Positions 7,781-15,365 of a stretch of 64,000 bases of DNA are shown here, piece by piece; position 1 is the stretch's first letter; the number at the start of each line of letters is the position of its first letter. The position numbers were made by a program, and so were the translations under genes. Below the pieces are notes generated by a model, which was not told the DNA's origin, ran no database searches, and saw only the letters and a program-made list of their open reading frames with translations. This DNA is from an uncultured Nocardioides sp. (lineage in GTDB: Bacteria > Actinomycetota > Actinomycetes > Propionibacteriales > Nocardioidaceae). The stretch lies in NCBI RefSeq assembly GCF_947488025.1, contig NZ_CANKYS010000013.1, forward strand, positions 1-64,000. Reading direction: 5' to 3'.

Positions 7781-8437
7781 TCAGAACGCGTAGCCGAAGC
7801 GCTCGAGGTCCTCGGCGTGGGCCGTCTCGACGAGGCGGCGGCTCCCGACCGAGTAGGAGCGCCAGTAGGCGCGCTCGCGATCGGTGACGTTGGTGGGCGG
7901 CACGGCCAGCTCGAGGTCGAGCAGCTCGCGCACGTCGGACTCGAGGCGCTCCATGCGCAGCACGACGTCAGCCTCGGTGACGTGGCCGCGGTTGATCCGC
8001 CGTGGCCGCACGGGATCGCCGATGGCCTGCGCGAGCCAGTCGTCGAAGTCCAGGGTCACGGCGTCGACGATCCGGTCGACGGCACCCGGCACCCGGTGGA
8101 CCCAGGAGTCGGGACGGCGCAGCTCGTGGACCCACCGCGTCCGGGTGCGGGTGTGCTCCGCGACGTAGAAGTCGAAGGGGTTGCGGGTCGTCGTCACGAT
8201 GCGCATGCCGTGACCGGCGTCCACCACCCCCGCCTCGACGAGCTGGCGCACGGTCGCGTGCTTCGCGTCGACGCCGACCTCCCGGGCCCGGTCCCGCCCG
8301 ACGGCCTCGGTCGCTCCCCGCTGCGCGACCAGGGCCTCGCCGAGGGCGGTGCTGCCGGTGCCGGGGGCCGCGGTGACGAGGAGCCCCGCGCGGTGGTCGA
8401 CCAACGCCATCAGCAGGAGCCGCGGTGGGGAGAGCAT
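7781..8437 (-). CDS. Sulfotransferase-like P-loop protein
   Basis: A protein of up to 218 residues; a second ATG at 8410 would remove nine and puts the P-loop nearer the start. TAAPGTGSTALGEAL resembles the 5'-phosphosulfate loop for PAPS binding. RNPFDFYVAEHTRTRTRW resembles the 3'-phosphate-binding segment of sulfotransferases (R-x-P-x-D/E-x-x-x-S). The C-terminal YWRSYSVGSRRLVETAHAEDLERFGYAF is the usual terminal helix of Sulfotransfer_2/3-type proteins. The acceptor is unknown. It is convergent with the DUF2256-DUF3253 gene, 15 bases away. Confidence 0.6.
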   Translation of the reverse strand: MLSPPRLLLMALVDHRAGLLVTAAPGTGSTALGEALVAQRGATEAVGRDRAREVGVDAKHATVRQLVEAGVVDAGHGMRIVTTTRNPFDFYVAEHTRTRTRWVHELRRPDSWVHRVPGAVDRIVDAVTLDFDDWLAQAIGDPVRPRRINRGHVTEADVVLRMERLESDVRELLDLELAVPPTNVTDRERAYWRSYSVGSRRLVETAHAEDLERFGYAF

Positions 8438-8467
8438 GGGTGCATGGACGTATTGCAGCAGACGACG

Positions 8468-8761
8468 TCAGTCGCCGAAGAGGTGGTCCTCGGCCTCCGC
8501 TGACGTCACCTCGAGGCGCAGCGCCTGCACCTTCTCCGGCGGCAGCCCCAACCGGGAGAGGAGGACCTGCACCTGGGGGAGCACCCAGCTGTAGGACTCC
8601 ACGGCGACGCGGCACGCCTCGTCCTGCACCCGGATCCACACCACGGGATCGCCGGCGCGATCAGGCAGCCAGTGCGCACCAATGACGCCCGCGGGCGCCA
8701 GCGACGTGACGATCGGCAGCATCGCCGCGTCGGCGGCTCGACGGATCTCGTCGTCGGTCAC
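8468..8761 (-). CDS. Hypothetical protein, 97 residues
   Basis: No family is recognised. The protein is acidic and soluble, with an N-terminal helix (DDEIRRAADAAML), a beta-like middle (DPVVWIRVQDEACRVAVESY) and a helical end rich in Glu (LPPEKVQALRLEVTSAEAEDHLFGD). It sits 30 bases upstream of the sulfotransferase-like gene on the same strand and may be co-transcribed. Codon use matches its neighbours. Confidence 0.5.
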   Translation of the reverse strand: MTDDEIRRAADAAMLPIVTSLAPAGVIGAHWLPDRAGDPVVWIRVQDEACRVAVESYSWVLPQVQVLLSRLGLPPEKVQALRLEVTSAEAEDHLFGD

Positions 8762-8829
8762 CCGGCCACGCTAGACGCACCCGCCAGACCGACCCCCGGA
8801 CCAACCCGGCCACGGCGTCGAGACATTGC

Positions 8830-8844
8830 TCCGCTCCCAGCGGA
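8830..8844. promoter_or_regulatory. Candidate ClgR/PopR-type operator before clpP pair
   Basis: The perfect inverted repeat TCCGCT-CCC-AGCGGA lies 57 bases upstream of the first clpP start. Its core CGCTCCCAGCG fits the CGCY-N4-GCG shape reported for ClgR sites in actinobacteria, except for one inner base. A ClgR-like regulator is encoded just downstream of the clpP pair, which makes it the natural ligand. Confidence 0.4.
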
Positions 8845-8900
8845 TCCACCAGCAGCAGAACACCCTGTGACCAGGCTCGTGGCCGCGTCACGCTGGCGGC

Positions 8901-9515
8901 ATGACCACCCACACCACCTCCGAACGCATCGAGGACGAGCTCGTCCGGCGGCTGATGCACCAACGCATCGTCGTCCTGGGAGAGGAGCTCGGCGAGCGCA
9001 ACGGCAACCGGCTCATGCACCAGCTGCTACTGCTCTCCGCCGAGGACCCGCGCGCCGACATCAGCCTCTGGATCAACTCCCCGGGAGGGTCGGTGTCGTC
9101 GATGCTCGCCATCCACGACGTCATGCGGCTGATCCCCAACGACGTGAGCACCCTCGCCATGGGCATGGCCGCGAGCGCCGGCCAGTTCCTGCTGTCGGCG
9201 GGCACGCCCGGCAAGAGGTACGCCCTCCCGCACTCCCGGGTCCTCCTCCACCAGGGCTCCGCAGGCATCGGCGGGACCGCGGTCGACATCGAGATCCAGG
9301 CCGACGACCTCCGCCACACCCGCGACACCGTCCTCGGACTCATCGCCCAGCACACCGGCCAGGACCGCGAGACCGTCGAGCGCGACTCGCGACGCGACCG
9401 GTGGTTCAGTGCCGAGGACGCACTGGCGTACGGCTTCGTCGACCAGCTGATCAGCTCGGTCGACCACGTCACTCCGGCGCACCAGCGCCCCGTCGGGCTG
9501 GCAGGTGCGCGATGA
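8901..9515 (+). CDS. clpP: ClpP-family serine peptidase subunit, catalytically complete
   Basis: This is a 204-residue Clp protease proteolytic subunit. The Ser-His-Asp triad is intact: S92 in GMAASAGQ, H117 in SRVLLHQG and D166 in RDSRRDRW. INSPGGSV supplies the oxyanion region. It should assemble into heptameric rings that degrade proteins unfolded by ClpX or ClpC. It overlaps the next clpP by four bases (ATGA). The pair is separate from the housekeeping clpP1P2-clpX locus, which is not in this window, so this is an accessory set comparable to clpP3-clpP4 of Streptomyces. A CGCT/AGCG palindrome in the promoter and a ClgR-like gene nearby suggest regulation. Confidence 0.92.
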   Translation: MTTHTTSERIEDELVRRLMHQRIVVLGEELGERNGNRLMHQLLLLSAEDPRADISLWINSPGGSVSSMLAIHDVMRLIPNDVSTLAMGMAASAGQFLLSAGTPGKRYALPHSRVLLHQGSAGIGGTAVDIEIQADDLRHTRDTVLGLIAQHTGQDRETVERDSRRDRWFSAEDALAYGFVDQLISSVDHVTPAHQRPVGLAGAR

Positions 9516-10129
9516 GCGCCTACGAGATGAGCAGCTACACCATCCCGTACGTCGTCCAGCAGACGCCGCGTGGCGAGCGCACCCTCGACCTCTACTCCCG
9601 CCTGCTCTCCGAGCGGATCGTCTACCTCGGCACCGAGATCGACGACGGCGTCGCCAACGCGGTCATCGCCCAGATGCTGCACCTGGCCTCGGAGAACCTC
9701 GAGCTCCCGATCAGCCTCTACCTCAACTCACCCGGCGGCTCGATCACCGCGATGCTGGCGGTCTACGACGCGATGCAGTTCGTCAAGCCTCCGGTCGAGA
9801 CCGTGTGCGTGGGGCAGGCCGCGTGGACCGCGGCGGTCCTGCTGGCCGGGGGAGCGCCGGGCCGGCGCGCGATCCTGCCGCACGGACGCGTCGTGCTGCA
9901 CCAGCCCGCGACCCAGGGCCGCGGCACCATCCCCGACCTGATCCTCGAGGCCGACGAGGTGGCGCGGGTGCGGCTGCTGCTCGAGGAGGTGCTCGCCCAG
10001 CACACGGGACGTACGCCGGAGCAGATCCGGCAGGACACCGACCGCACGCTCGTCCTGCCCGGCGAGGCGGCCGTGGACTACGGGCTCGTCGACACGGTCC
10101 TGCGCGAGCAGGGACCGGCGCTGGTCTGA
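9512..10129 (+). CDS. ClpP-like subunit lacking catalytic Ser and Asp (ClpR-like)
   Basis: This is a 205-residue ClpP homologue that starts in the ATGA overlap with the preceding clpP. The fold is well conserved (GERTLDLYSRLLSERIVYLG, LNSPGGSITAMLAVYDAMQF), but the nucleophile position in the usual GQAASMG motif reads GQAAWTA. W105 therefore replaces the catalytic Ser (codon TGG). The Asp position in QDTDRTLVL is T179; H130 in VVLHQP is kept. The subunit cannot be proteolytic by the known mechanism. As in plastid/cyanobacterial ClpR, it probably forms mixed rings with the active neighbour and shapes entry, stability or chaperone docking. Loss of two triad residues with an otherwise intact frame argues for selection, not decay. 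Confidence 0.88.
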   Translation: MSAYEMSSYTIPYVVQQTPRGERTLDLYSRLLSERIVYLGTEIDDGVANAVIAQMLHLASENLELPISLYLNSPGGSITAMLAVYDAMQFVKPPVETVCVGQAAWTAAVLLAGGAPGRRAILPHGRVVLHQPATQGRGTIPDLILEADEVARVRLLLEEVLAQHTGRTPEQIRQDTDRTLVLPGEAAVDYGLVDTVLREQGPALV

Positions 10130-10139
10130 CCGACCCGGG

Positions 10140-10442
10140 TCAGGCGGCGAGGGCGAGGGCGTCCGGTCGGCCGGCGCGCACCGCGAGCCGCCGCACGCTC
10201 AGGTCGAGCGCCCCGGCGATGGCGTGCAGCATCTCCGACGAGGGGTCCTTGAGGCCGCGCTCGACCTCGGAGAGGTACTGCACGGAGACCCCCGCCCGCT
10301 GCGCCACGTCGACGAGCCGCTCGCCACGGTGGTGGCGCTCGCGGTGCAGCTCGCGGCCGACGAGCTCGCGCCACAGGGGCTCGGGCTCGGGCGCCGGCGC
10401 GGCGGGGCGATCGGGACCGGGGAACCGCAGGATCTCTCCCAT
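10140..10442 (-). CDS. XRE-family regulator, ClgR/PopR-like, with C-terminal LAA
   Basis: This 100-residue single-HTH regulator has helix-turn-helix at about residues 40-62 (LVDVAQRAGVSVQYLSEVERGLKDPS), followed by SEMLHAIAGALDLSV. That closely follows the ClgR/PopR pattern of activators of clp genes in Streptomyces and Corynebacterium. The protein ends DALALAA; in PopR and ClgR, C-terminal Ala residues act as a degron for ClpP, giving feedback. It converges on the degenerate clpP gene with ten bases between stops. Control of the clpP pair is inferred from family and position. I did not see a clear site of the CGCY-N4-GCG form in its own promoter. Confidence 0.78.
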   Translation of the reverse strand: MGEILRFPGPDRPAAPAPEPEPLWRELVGRELHRERHHRGERLVDVAQRAGVSVQYLSEVERGLKDPSSEMLHAIAGALDLSVRRLAVRAGRPDALALAA

Positions 10443-10476
10443 GGGTCGAACCTAGACCCGGCGCCGGCGCGCGGCC

Positions 10477-10490
10477 GAGCGATTCCGCTC
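10477..10490. promoter_or_regulatory. Inverted repeat upstream of ClgR-like gene
   Basis: GAGCG-ATTC-CGCTC lies about 35 bases upstream of the ClgR-like start, in the short gap to the NarL-type regulator gene. Its half-sites are the reverse of those in front of clpP (GCG outside-in), so it may be an autoregulatory site of a different geometry or chance. Confidence 0.25.
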
Positions 10491-10515
10491 ACGGCAGAAC
10501 GACCCGGGAGCCGGC

Positions 10516-11160
10516 TCAGCGCCCGGGCAGGAGCCCCTGTCGTACGGCGATGGCGAGGGCCTCGAGCTTGGAGTGGGCGCCCAGCTTGGCGGAGAGGTTG
10601 GCGATGTGGTTGCGCACGGTGTGGACGCTGACGACGAGCCGCTCGGCGATGGCGGCGTTGCTGAGCCCCTCGGCGACGAGGTCGAGCACCTCGCGCTCGC
10701 GCTCGGTCAGCTGCCGCTGCGGTCCGCCACCGCCCTGCAGCCGGGGGAGCAGCCGGGCCAGCAGCTCCGGGGAGATCACCGACTCCCCGGACGCGGCGGC
10801 GCGCACGGTTGCCGCGACCTCGGCCAGGCTGCGCGTCTTGGACACGAACCCGCAGGCGCCGGCCTCGATGGCCTGCACCAGCAGGTGGTCGCCCGGGCTG
10901 GCGGTCAGGACGGCGATGCGCAGGGCGGGGCGCAGCCGCAGCAGCTCGGGGATCGCCGCGACACCGTCGCCGTCGGGCATCCGGTGGTCGAGGAGCAGGA
11001 CGTCGGGTGCGGTGGAGACCACCATCGTGCGCGTCTGCGCCAGGGTGCCGGCCACCCCGACGCTGACCATGTCGTCCTCCTGGCCGAGCACGGTCGCCAG
11101 GCTGGTGGCGAGCACGTCGTGGTCGTCGGCGATGAGCACCCTGATGGGTGCGGCGCTCAC
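10516..11160 (-). CDS. NarL/LuxR-family response regulator
   Basis: This is a 214-residue two-domain response regulator. The receiver starts IRVLIADDHDV (acidic pair) with the phospho-acceptor Asp in VLLLDHRMPDGDG; the LuxR-type HTH is at the end (LTEREREVLDLVAEGLSNAAIAERLVVSVHTVRNHIANLSAKLGAHSKLEA). GTG at 11160 overlaps the stop of the upstream gene as GTGA. The likely phosphodonor is not encoded in the same operon; a PAS-GAF kinase is transcribed divergently 0.9 kb away and is a plausible partner. Targets are unknown. Confidence 0.85.
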   Translation of the reverse strand: MSAAPIRVLIADDHDVLATSLATVLGQEDDMVSVGVAGTLAQTRTMVVSTAPDVLLLDHRMPDGDGVAAIPELLRLRPALRIAVLTASPGDHLLVQAIEAGACGFVSKTRSLAEVAATVRAAASGESVISPELLARLLPRLQGGGGPQRQLTEREREVLDLVAEGLSNAAIAERLVVSVHTVRNHIANLSAKLGAHSKLEALAIAVRQGLLPGR

Positions 11161-11519
11161 CGGTCCTGCCCCACGTCGCGGTTGGTCACGGCCGGCGCCG
11201 GCACGTGGAACACGACGTCGTGCACCGCAGCGACCATCTCGTCGCCGGACACCAGCACGAGCGCCCCCGTGGCGGCGTTGGTCTCGCGCGAGCGGCTCGC
11301 GTGCAGGTCGGCCAGCGTCGCCCAGTAGACCGTCGCGTTGAGCTCGGAGGTGCTGCGGTCCACGAGGAGCGTCGCCCCGCAGAACCCGGGCAGCGAGGCC
11401 ACCTCGGGCAGCAGCACGTCGACCATCATGTCGATCGCGTCGCGCTCGGGCAGCGCGCCCACGCTGAAGCGCCACGTGCGGGCGTACATCTCCTCGAGCC
11501 CGTCGTGCGCCCCGACCAT
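11157..11519 (-). CDS. Small protein resembling ABM/dimeric alpha-beta barrel fold
   Basis: About 120 residues if started at ATG 11519, which has GGAG six bases upstream; ATG at 11489 or 11573 is also possible. The segment YARTWRFSVG...IDMMVDVLLPEVASLPGFCGATLLVDRSTSELNATVYWATLADLHASR has the pattern of antibiotic-biosynthesis-monooxygenase-like domains (a beta strand, a long helix, 'GF.GA.LLVD..TGE....T.W.....L.AS'). A beta-rich end follows (ALVLVSGDEMVAAVHDVVFHVP). It is translationally coupled to the response regulator, so it may sense a small molecule for it. Function is not established. Confidence 0.55.
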   Translation of the reverse strand: MVGAHDGLEEMYARTWRFSVGALPERDAIDMMVDVLLPEVASLPGFCGATLLVDRSTSELNATVYWATLADLHASRSRETNAATGALVLVSGDEMVAAVHDVVFHVPAPAVTNRDVGQDR

Positions 11520-11545
11520 CTCCTGCTCCACCGCGCCCCCCGCCT

Positions 11546-11562
11546 GGTAGATATGTACTAGA
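11546..11562. promoter_or_regulatory. AT-rich divergent promoter segment
   Basis: The run TAGATATGTACTA stands out against the GC-rich surroundings and lies between the divergent starts at 11519 (minus) and 11576 (plus). TAGATA could act as a -10 hexamer for the plus-strand gene, and TAGTAC read on the other strand for the minus one. The -35 elements are not obvious. Confidence 0.35.
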
Positions 11563-11575
11563 GCCTCCCACACGC

Positions 11576-12085
11576 ATGGCTGGGCCGCACCGCACCGCCG
11601 TCGGCGACCATGGGGCGGTGAGCCCAGGTCGAACCGGCGGACCGGCCGCGCCGCTGTCGGTCCTCGTGGCCGACGACGACGCGGTCTTCAGCGAGGCCCT
11701 CGTCGACCTGCTGACCGTCGACGACCGCTACCTCGTCGTGGGCGTCGCCGCCACCGGAGCCGAGGTACGACGCCTCTGCCGCGACCTGCGGCCCGCGCTC
11801 GTGCTGCTCGACGTGCGGATGCCGGAGGGCGGCGCCGAGCTGGCCCGGGCCCTGGTCACCTCGGCGCACCCGCCGGTCGTCGTCGCGGTCTCGGCGCAGA
11901 CCGGCCTCAGGACGGTCGCGGCGATGGTCGCCGGCGGGGCCCGCGGCTACCTCGCGAAGGGACGGCTGGGTGCCACGCTGCCCGACGCGCTCGCGCGGGT
12001 CGTGGCCGGCGACCGGGTGCTCGACGTGCCGGGGGCCGAGGAGGCGCTGCGCCTGGCGGAGGGACGATCCGCGCCGGGGACCTGA
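11576..12085 (+). CDS. Receiver-only response regulator
   Basis: 169 residues from ATG 11576; GTG at 11618 (VSPGRTGGPAA) is an equally good start and removes 14 non-conserved residues. The receiver is complete: ADDDAVF acidic patch, phospho-Asp in LVLLDVRMPEGG, Thr/Ser in VAVSAQTG and Lys in GYLAKGRL. No output domain follows, so it should act through protein contact. It lies 16 bases upstream of a histidine kinase gene on the same strand, which is its probable phosphodonor. Confidence 0.75.
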   Translation: MAGPHRTAVGDHGAVSPGRTGGPAAPLSVLVADDDAVFSEALVDLLTVDDRYLVVGVAATGAEVRRLCRDLRPALVLLDVRMPEGGAELARALVTSAHPPVVVAVSAQTGLRTVAAMVAGGARGYLAKGRLGATLPDALARVVAGDRVLDVPGAEEALRLAEGRSAPGT

Positions 12086-12101
12086 GGCGTACGGTGGCGA
12101 G

Positions 12102-13697
12102 GTGGCACACGGGGGGCTGAGCAGCGACGTCGTCTTCCGGGTCCTCGACGCCACGCCTAGCGCCGTGGTGGCCGTCGACGAGTCGCTGCGCGTGGTCTAC
12201 GCCAACGCGCGGGCCACCGACCTGTTCGGCCACCCCACGGAGGCGCTGGTGGGCGCGCCCCTCGACACCTCGCTGGCGGGGCTGGCCGACTTCGTGCACG
12301 CACTGCCGGACCTCGAGGGGCAGCCGATCGGACGGGTCGTGGTCCCGACCGCGGACGGCAGGCCGTTGAGCGTGCTCGCCCGGCTGACGCGCTTCGCGAC
12401 CGAGCACGGTGGCCTCCTCGTGCTCACCGCGAGCGACCTCGGTCCGCGCGAGGAGGCCGAGCGCCGGCAGCGGACCACCAGCCGCGCCTACCTGACCCTG
12501 GTGCGGATCACCGAGGCGGTCGCCCGCGCGACCTCCGAGCACGAGGTCTACGACGCGGCGTGCCGTGCCGCCGTGGAGGAGGGGGAGTACCTCGGAGCCT
12601 GGGTGTGCCGTCCGGGACCCGGCCAGACGGTCGTGACCGAGGGCCGGGCCGGCCGGCTCGACGCCTACATCGACGCACTCGCGATCACCACCGACCCCGA
12701 GCACCCGAGGGGCAACGGGCCCACCGCCCGGTGCCTGCGGACCGGCCGCCCCTACTTCGCCACCGACTTCCACCGCGACGACGCCACGACGCCCTGGCGC
12801 ACGATGGCCCGTGAGCACGGGATCGCGGCATCGGCGTCGATGCCGCTGCGCCGCGCCGGTCGTACGACGGCCGTGCTGACGCTGTGGTCCGGGAGCGCCG
12901 ACGCGTTCGGCGAGGAGATGCGACGCCTCCTCGACAGCCTCGCCGACACGGTCTCGTTCGCGCTCGACGGCCTCGCCACCCGCGACCAGTACCAGCGGGT
13001 GGCGGCGCAGCGCGCCGACCTGCTGCGCCGGCTCGTGGTCGCCCAGGAGGAGGAGCGGGCGAGGATCGCCGCCGACGTGCACGACGACTCCGTGCAGACG
13101 ATGGCGGCCGTCGACCTCCGCCTGGGCCTGCTGATGCAGCGGGTCCGTGAGACCGCCCCGGACCTGGAACCGGCCGTCGCGCAGCTGCAGGAGATGGTCT
13201 CGGGTGCGACGACCAGCCTGCGCGACTTGCTCTTCGACCTCGAGCCCGTCGCCACGGGGATCGACTTCGTCGAGCTCGCGCGCGACGCCGCGGACCGCGC
13301 TCTCGACGGCGAGGTCGCGTGGACCCTGGTGGTCGAGCCGGCCGGCGCGCGGGTGGAGCTGGTGGAGGAGTCGTGCGTGCAGGCCTTCCGCATCGTCCAG
13401 GAGGCGCTGCTCAACGTCCGCCGTCACGCGCGGGCCGACCGGGTCGTGATCACGCTGCGTCCCGGACCCGACGGCGTCGGGATCGAGGTCGCGGACGACG
13501 GGGTCGGACTGGCCCCGGCCGCGCGCGAGCCGCTGCCCGGCCACCGGGGCCTGCGCACGATGCAGGACCGCGCCGCGGTCGTGGGAGGCACCTGCCGCGT
13601 CGAGTCCGAGCCCGGCTCGGGGACCCGCGTGTCGATCTGGCTGCCGCGGACCCCGGTGCTCGCGCCGGTGGGTGGGGCCCCGGCCCGACGGGACTGA
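12102..13697 (+). CDS. PAS-GAF sensor histidine kinase (HisKA_3 type)
   Basis: This is a 531-residue cytoplasmic kinase from GTG 12102. Residues about 5-115 are a PAS domain (VFRVLDATPSAVVAVDESLRVVYANARATDLFG). Residues about 150-300 are a GAF-like domain (TSEHEVYDAACRAAVEEG... RCLRTGRPYFATDF). Then comes the HisKA_3 dimerisation helix with phospho-acceptor H327 in ADVHDDSVQTMAAVDLRL, and the HATPase domain (VQEALLNVRRHARADRV, VADDGVGL, GHRGLRTMQDRAAVVGG, GSGTRVSIWLP). NarL-type regulators are its usual partners, so both the receiver-only protein before it and the NarL regulator at 10516 are candidates. The ligand is unknown; there are no transmembrane helices. Confidence 0.82.
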   Translation: MAHGGLSSDVVFRVLDATPSAVVAVDESLRVVYANARATDLFGHPTEALVGAPLDTSLAGLADFVHALPDLEGQPIGRVVVPTADGRPLSVLARLTRFATEHGGLLVLTASDLGPREEAERRQRTTSRAYLTLVRITEAVARATSEHEVYDAACRAAVEEGEYLGAWVCRPGPGQTVVTEGRAGRLDAYIDALAITTDPEHPRGNGPTARCLRTGRPYFATDFHRDDATTPWRTMAREHGIAASASMPLRRAGRTTAVLTLWSGSADAFGEEMRRLLDSLADTVSFALDGLATRDQYQRVAAQRADLLRRLVVAQEEERARIAADVHDDSVQTMAAVDLRLGLLMQRVRETAPDLEPAVAQLQEMVSGATTSLRDLLFDLEPVATGIDFVELARDAADRALDGEVAWTLVVEPAGARVELVEESCVQAFRIVQEALLNVRRHARADRVVITLRPGPDGVGIEVADDGVGLAPAAREPLPGHRGLRTMQDRAAVVGGTCRVESEPGSGTRVSIWLPRTPVLAPVGGAPARRD

Positions 13698-13786
13698 TGA
13701 CGGGGGACATCGCGCGTCGGGCCGGGGGTCGTTCGTCAGCCCGAGCCACGGGGGTTGGTTCGAGGGCCGACTGCACCAAGTCTGCG

Positions 13787-13804
13787 TGCCGGGCGCGCCC
13801 GGCA
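13787..13804. terminator. Perfect GC palindrome between convergent genes
   Basis: The perfect 18-base palindrome TGCCGGGCGCGCCCGGCA lies in the 170-base gap between the converging histidine kinase and SelO genes. It can form a cruciform or hairpin and is the best terminator candidate here. The rest of the gap holds no gene that I can support. Confidence 0.45.
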
Positions 13805-13866
13805 GATGCGTCGAGTGGCCGGACTTGCCTGGTGCACAGGCACTAGACCTGCCCGGGTCTGCGCGG

Positions 13867-15327
13867 TCAGGTGCCGCAGAAGGTCTGGTAGCCCGCGAAC
13901 GAGTCGGGAGCGGGCTCGGCATGGCGCTCCAGCCCCGCCCGCTCGTCGTACGGCGCCGAGACCGCGTCGAGGAGCTGGTCGAGCGGCGCGAGGTCACCGT
14001 CGGTCGCGGCGGCCAGCGCCTCCTCGACGAGGTGGTTGCGGGGGACGTAGACCGGGTTGGCGCGGTCCATGACGTCGGCGTCGGGGCCGAGCGCGAGCCA
14101 GCGGGCGGTCCACGCGTCGAAGGCGGGCAGGTCGAGGAACATCCCCCGCGCGGGCTCGGCGTCGCCGCGCGCGGCAGCACCGAGGCTGCGGAAGAACGAC
14201 GTGTGGTCGACGTGGTCGGCCTGCACCAGCGCGACGAGGTCGGTGACGACGGCCGACGCGACCTCGTCGTGGAGTCCCTCGGGCAGGCCGAGCTTGGTGC
14301 GCATGCCGGCCGACCAGGCGGCGGAGTAGTGGCCGCGGAAGGCGCCGAGCGACTCCACCGCGATCGCCACGGCCGCGTCCTGGTCCTCGGCGAGGAGCGG
14401 CAGGATGGCCTCGGCGAAGCGGGCCAGGTTCCACTCGGCGACCACGGGCTGGTTGCCGTAGGCGTAGCGACCACCGGTGTCGATCGAGCTGTAGACCGTC
14501 GCGGGGTCGAAGGCGTCCATGAAGGCGCACGGGCCGTAGTCGATCGTCTCGCCCGAGATGGTCATGTTGTCGGTGTTCATCACGCCGTGGACGAAGCCGA
14601 CGAGCATCCACTGCGCGACCAGCGAGGCTTGGGCGGCGACGACGGCCTCGAACAGCGCCAGGTGGGGGTGCGGCGCGTCGGCGGCGGCCGGGTGGTGGCG
14701 GGCGATCGCGTGGTCGGCCAGGCGACGGAGCAGGTCGAGGTCGTCGGTGGCGCGGGCGTACTGGAAGGTGCCGACGCGCAGGTGGCTGCTCGCGACGCGC
14801 GCGAGCACGGCGCCCGGCAGCACCGTCTCGCGCTGCACCGGCCGCCCGGTCGCGACGACGGCGAGGCTGCGGGTGGTGGGGATGCCGAGGGCGTGCATCG
14901 CCTCGGAGACGACGTACTCGCGGAGCATCGGGCCGACGGCGGCGAGGCCGTCGCCGCCTCGGGAGAACGGCGTACGGCCCGAGCCCTTGAGGTGGAGGTC
15001 GCGCAGCCGGCCGGAGTCGTCGACGAGCTCGCCGAGCAGCAGGGCGCGACCGTCTCCGAGCCGCGGTGAGTAGCCGCCGAACTGGTGGCCGGCGTAGGCC
15101 TGGGCGACCGGCGTCGCTCCGTCGGGGACGCGGGTGCCGGTGAGCAGCCCGACCCCGTCGCCGCGCAGCCAGTCGGGGTCGAGGCCGAGCTCGGTGGCCA
15201 GGGGCTCGTTGAGCACGAGCACCCGAGGGTCCGGCGTGTCGACGGCCTGCCACGGCAGGGCGAGCTCAGGGAGCTCGCGCGCGAAGCGGCCGCCGAGGAC
15301 GAGGGTCGGGGTGGGTGCCGAGGTCAC
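13867..15327 (-). CDS. selO: SelO-family pseudokinase (protein AMPylase)
   Basis: This is a 486-residue SelO/YdiU protein. These have a flipped protein-kinase fold and transfer AMP to Ser/Thr/Tyr of redox proteins. The family blocks are clear: QAYAGHQFGGYSPRLGDGRA, LKGSGRTPFSRGGDG, SEAMHALGIPTTRSL, HGVMNTDNMTISGETIDYGP and a C-terminal NPVYVPRNHLVEEAL. The conserved Cys near the end is present (YQTFCGT). GTG at 15327 was chosen because homologous sequence begins just after it; the frame remains open further up into non-conserved Arg-rich sequence. It lies 38 bases downstream of prfC on the same strand and may share its transcript. Confidence 0.9.
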   Translation of the reverse strand: MTSAPTPTLVLGGRFARELPELALPWQAVDTPDPRVLVLNEPLATELGLDPDWLRGDGVGLLTGTRVPDGATPVAQAYAGHQFGGYSPRLGDGRALLLGELVDDSGRLRDLHLKGSGRTPFSRGGDGLAAVGPMLREYVVSEAMHALGIPTTRSLAVVATGRPVQRETVLPGAVLARVASSHLRVGTFQYARATDDLDLLRRLADHAIARHHPAAADAPHPHLALFEAVVAAQASLVAQWMLVGFVHGVMNTDNMTISGETIDYGPCAFMDAFDPATVYSSIDTGGRYAYGNQPVVAEWNLARFAEAILPLLAEDQDAAVAIAVESLGAFRGHYSAAWSAGMRTKLGLPEGLHDEVASAVVTDLVALVQADHVDHTSFFRSLGAAARGDAEPARGMFLDLPAFDAWTARWLALGPDADVMDRANPVYVPRNHLVEEALAAATDGDLAPLDQLLDAVSAPYDERAGLERHAEPAPDSFAGYQTFCGT

Positions 15328-15365
15328 TCCCTCGACGATACGCGGCGGGCGGGGACGCCGGCCGC

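Noticed and set aside
8672..9511. N-terminal extension of the second clpP into upstream open frame
   Set aside because: The extension is Arg/His/Pro-rich shadow of the first clpP. The ATGA overlap at 9512 gives a normal ClpP N-terminus.
13725..13785. tRNA-like segment (GGTTGGTTCGAGG...TGCACCA) in the gap after the histidine kinase
   Set aside because: The T-loop would have eight bases, and no acceptor, D or anticodon stem can be drawn with correct pairing.
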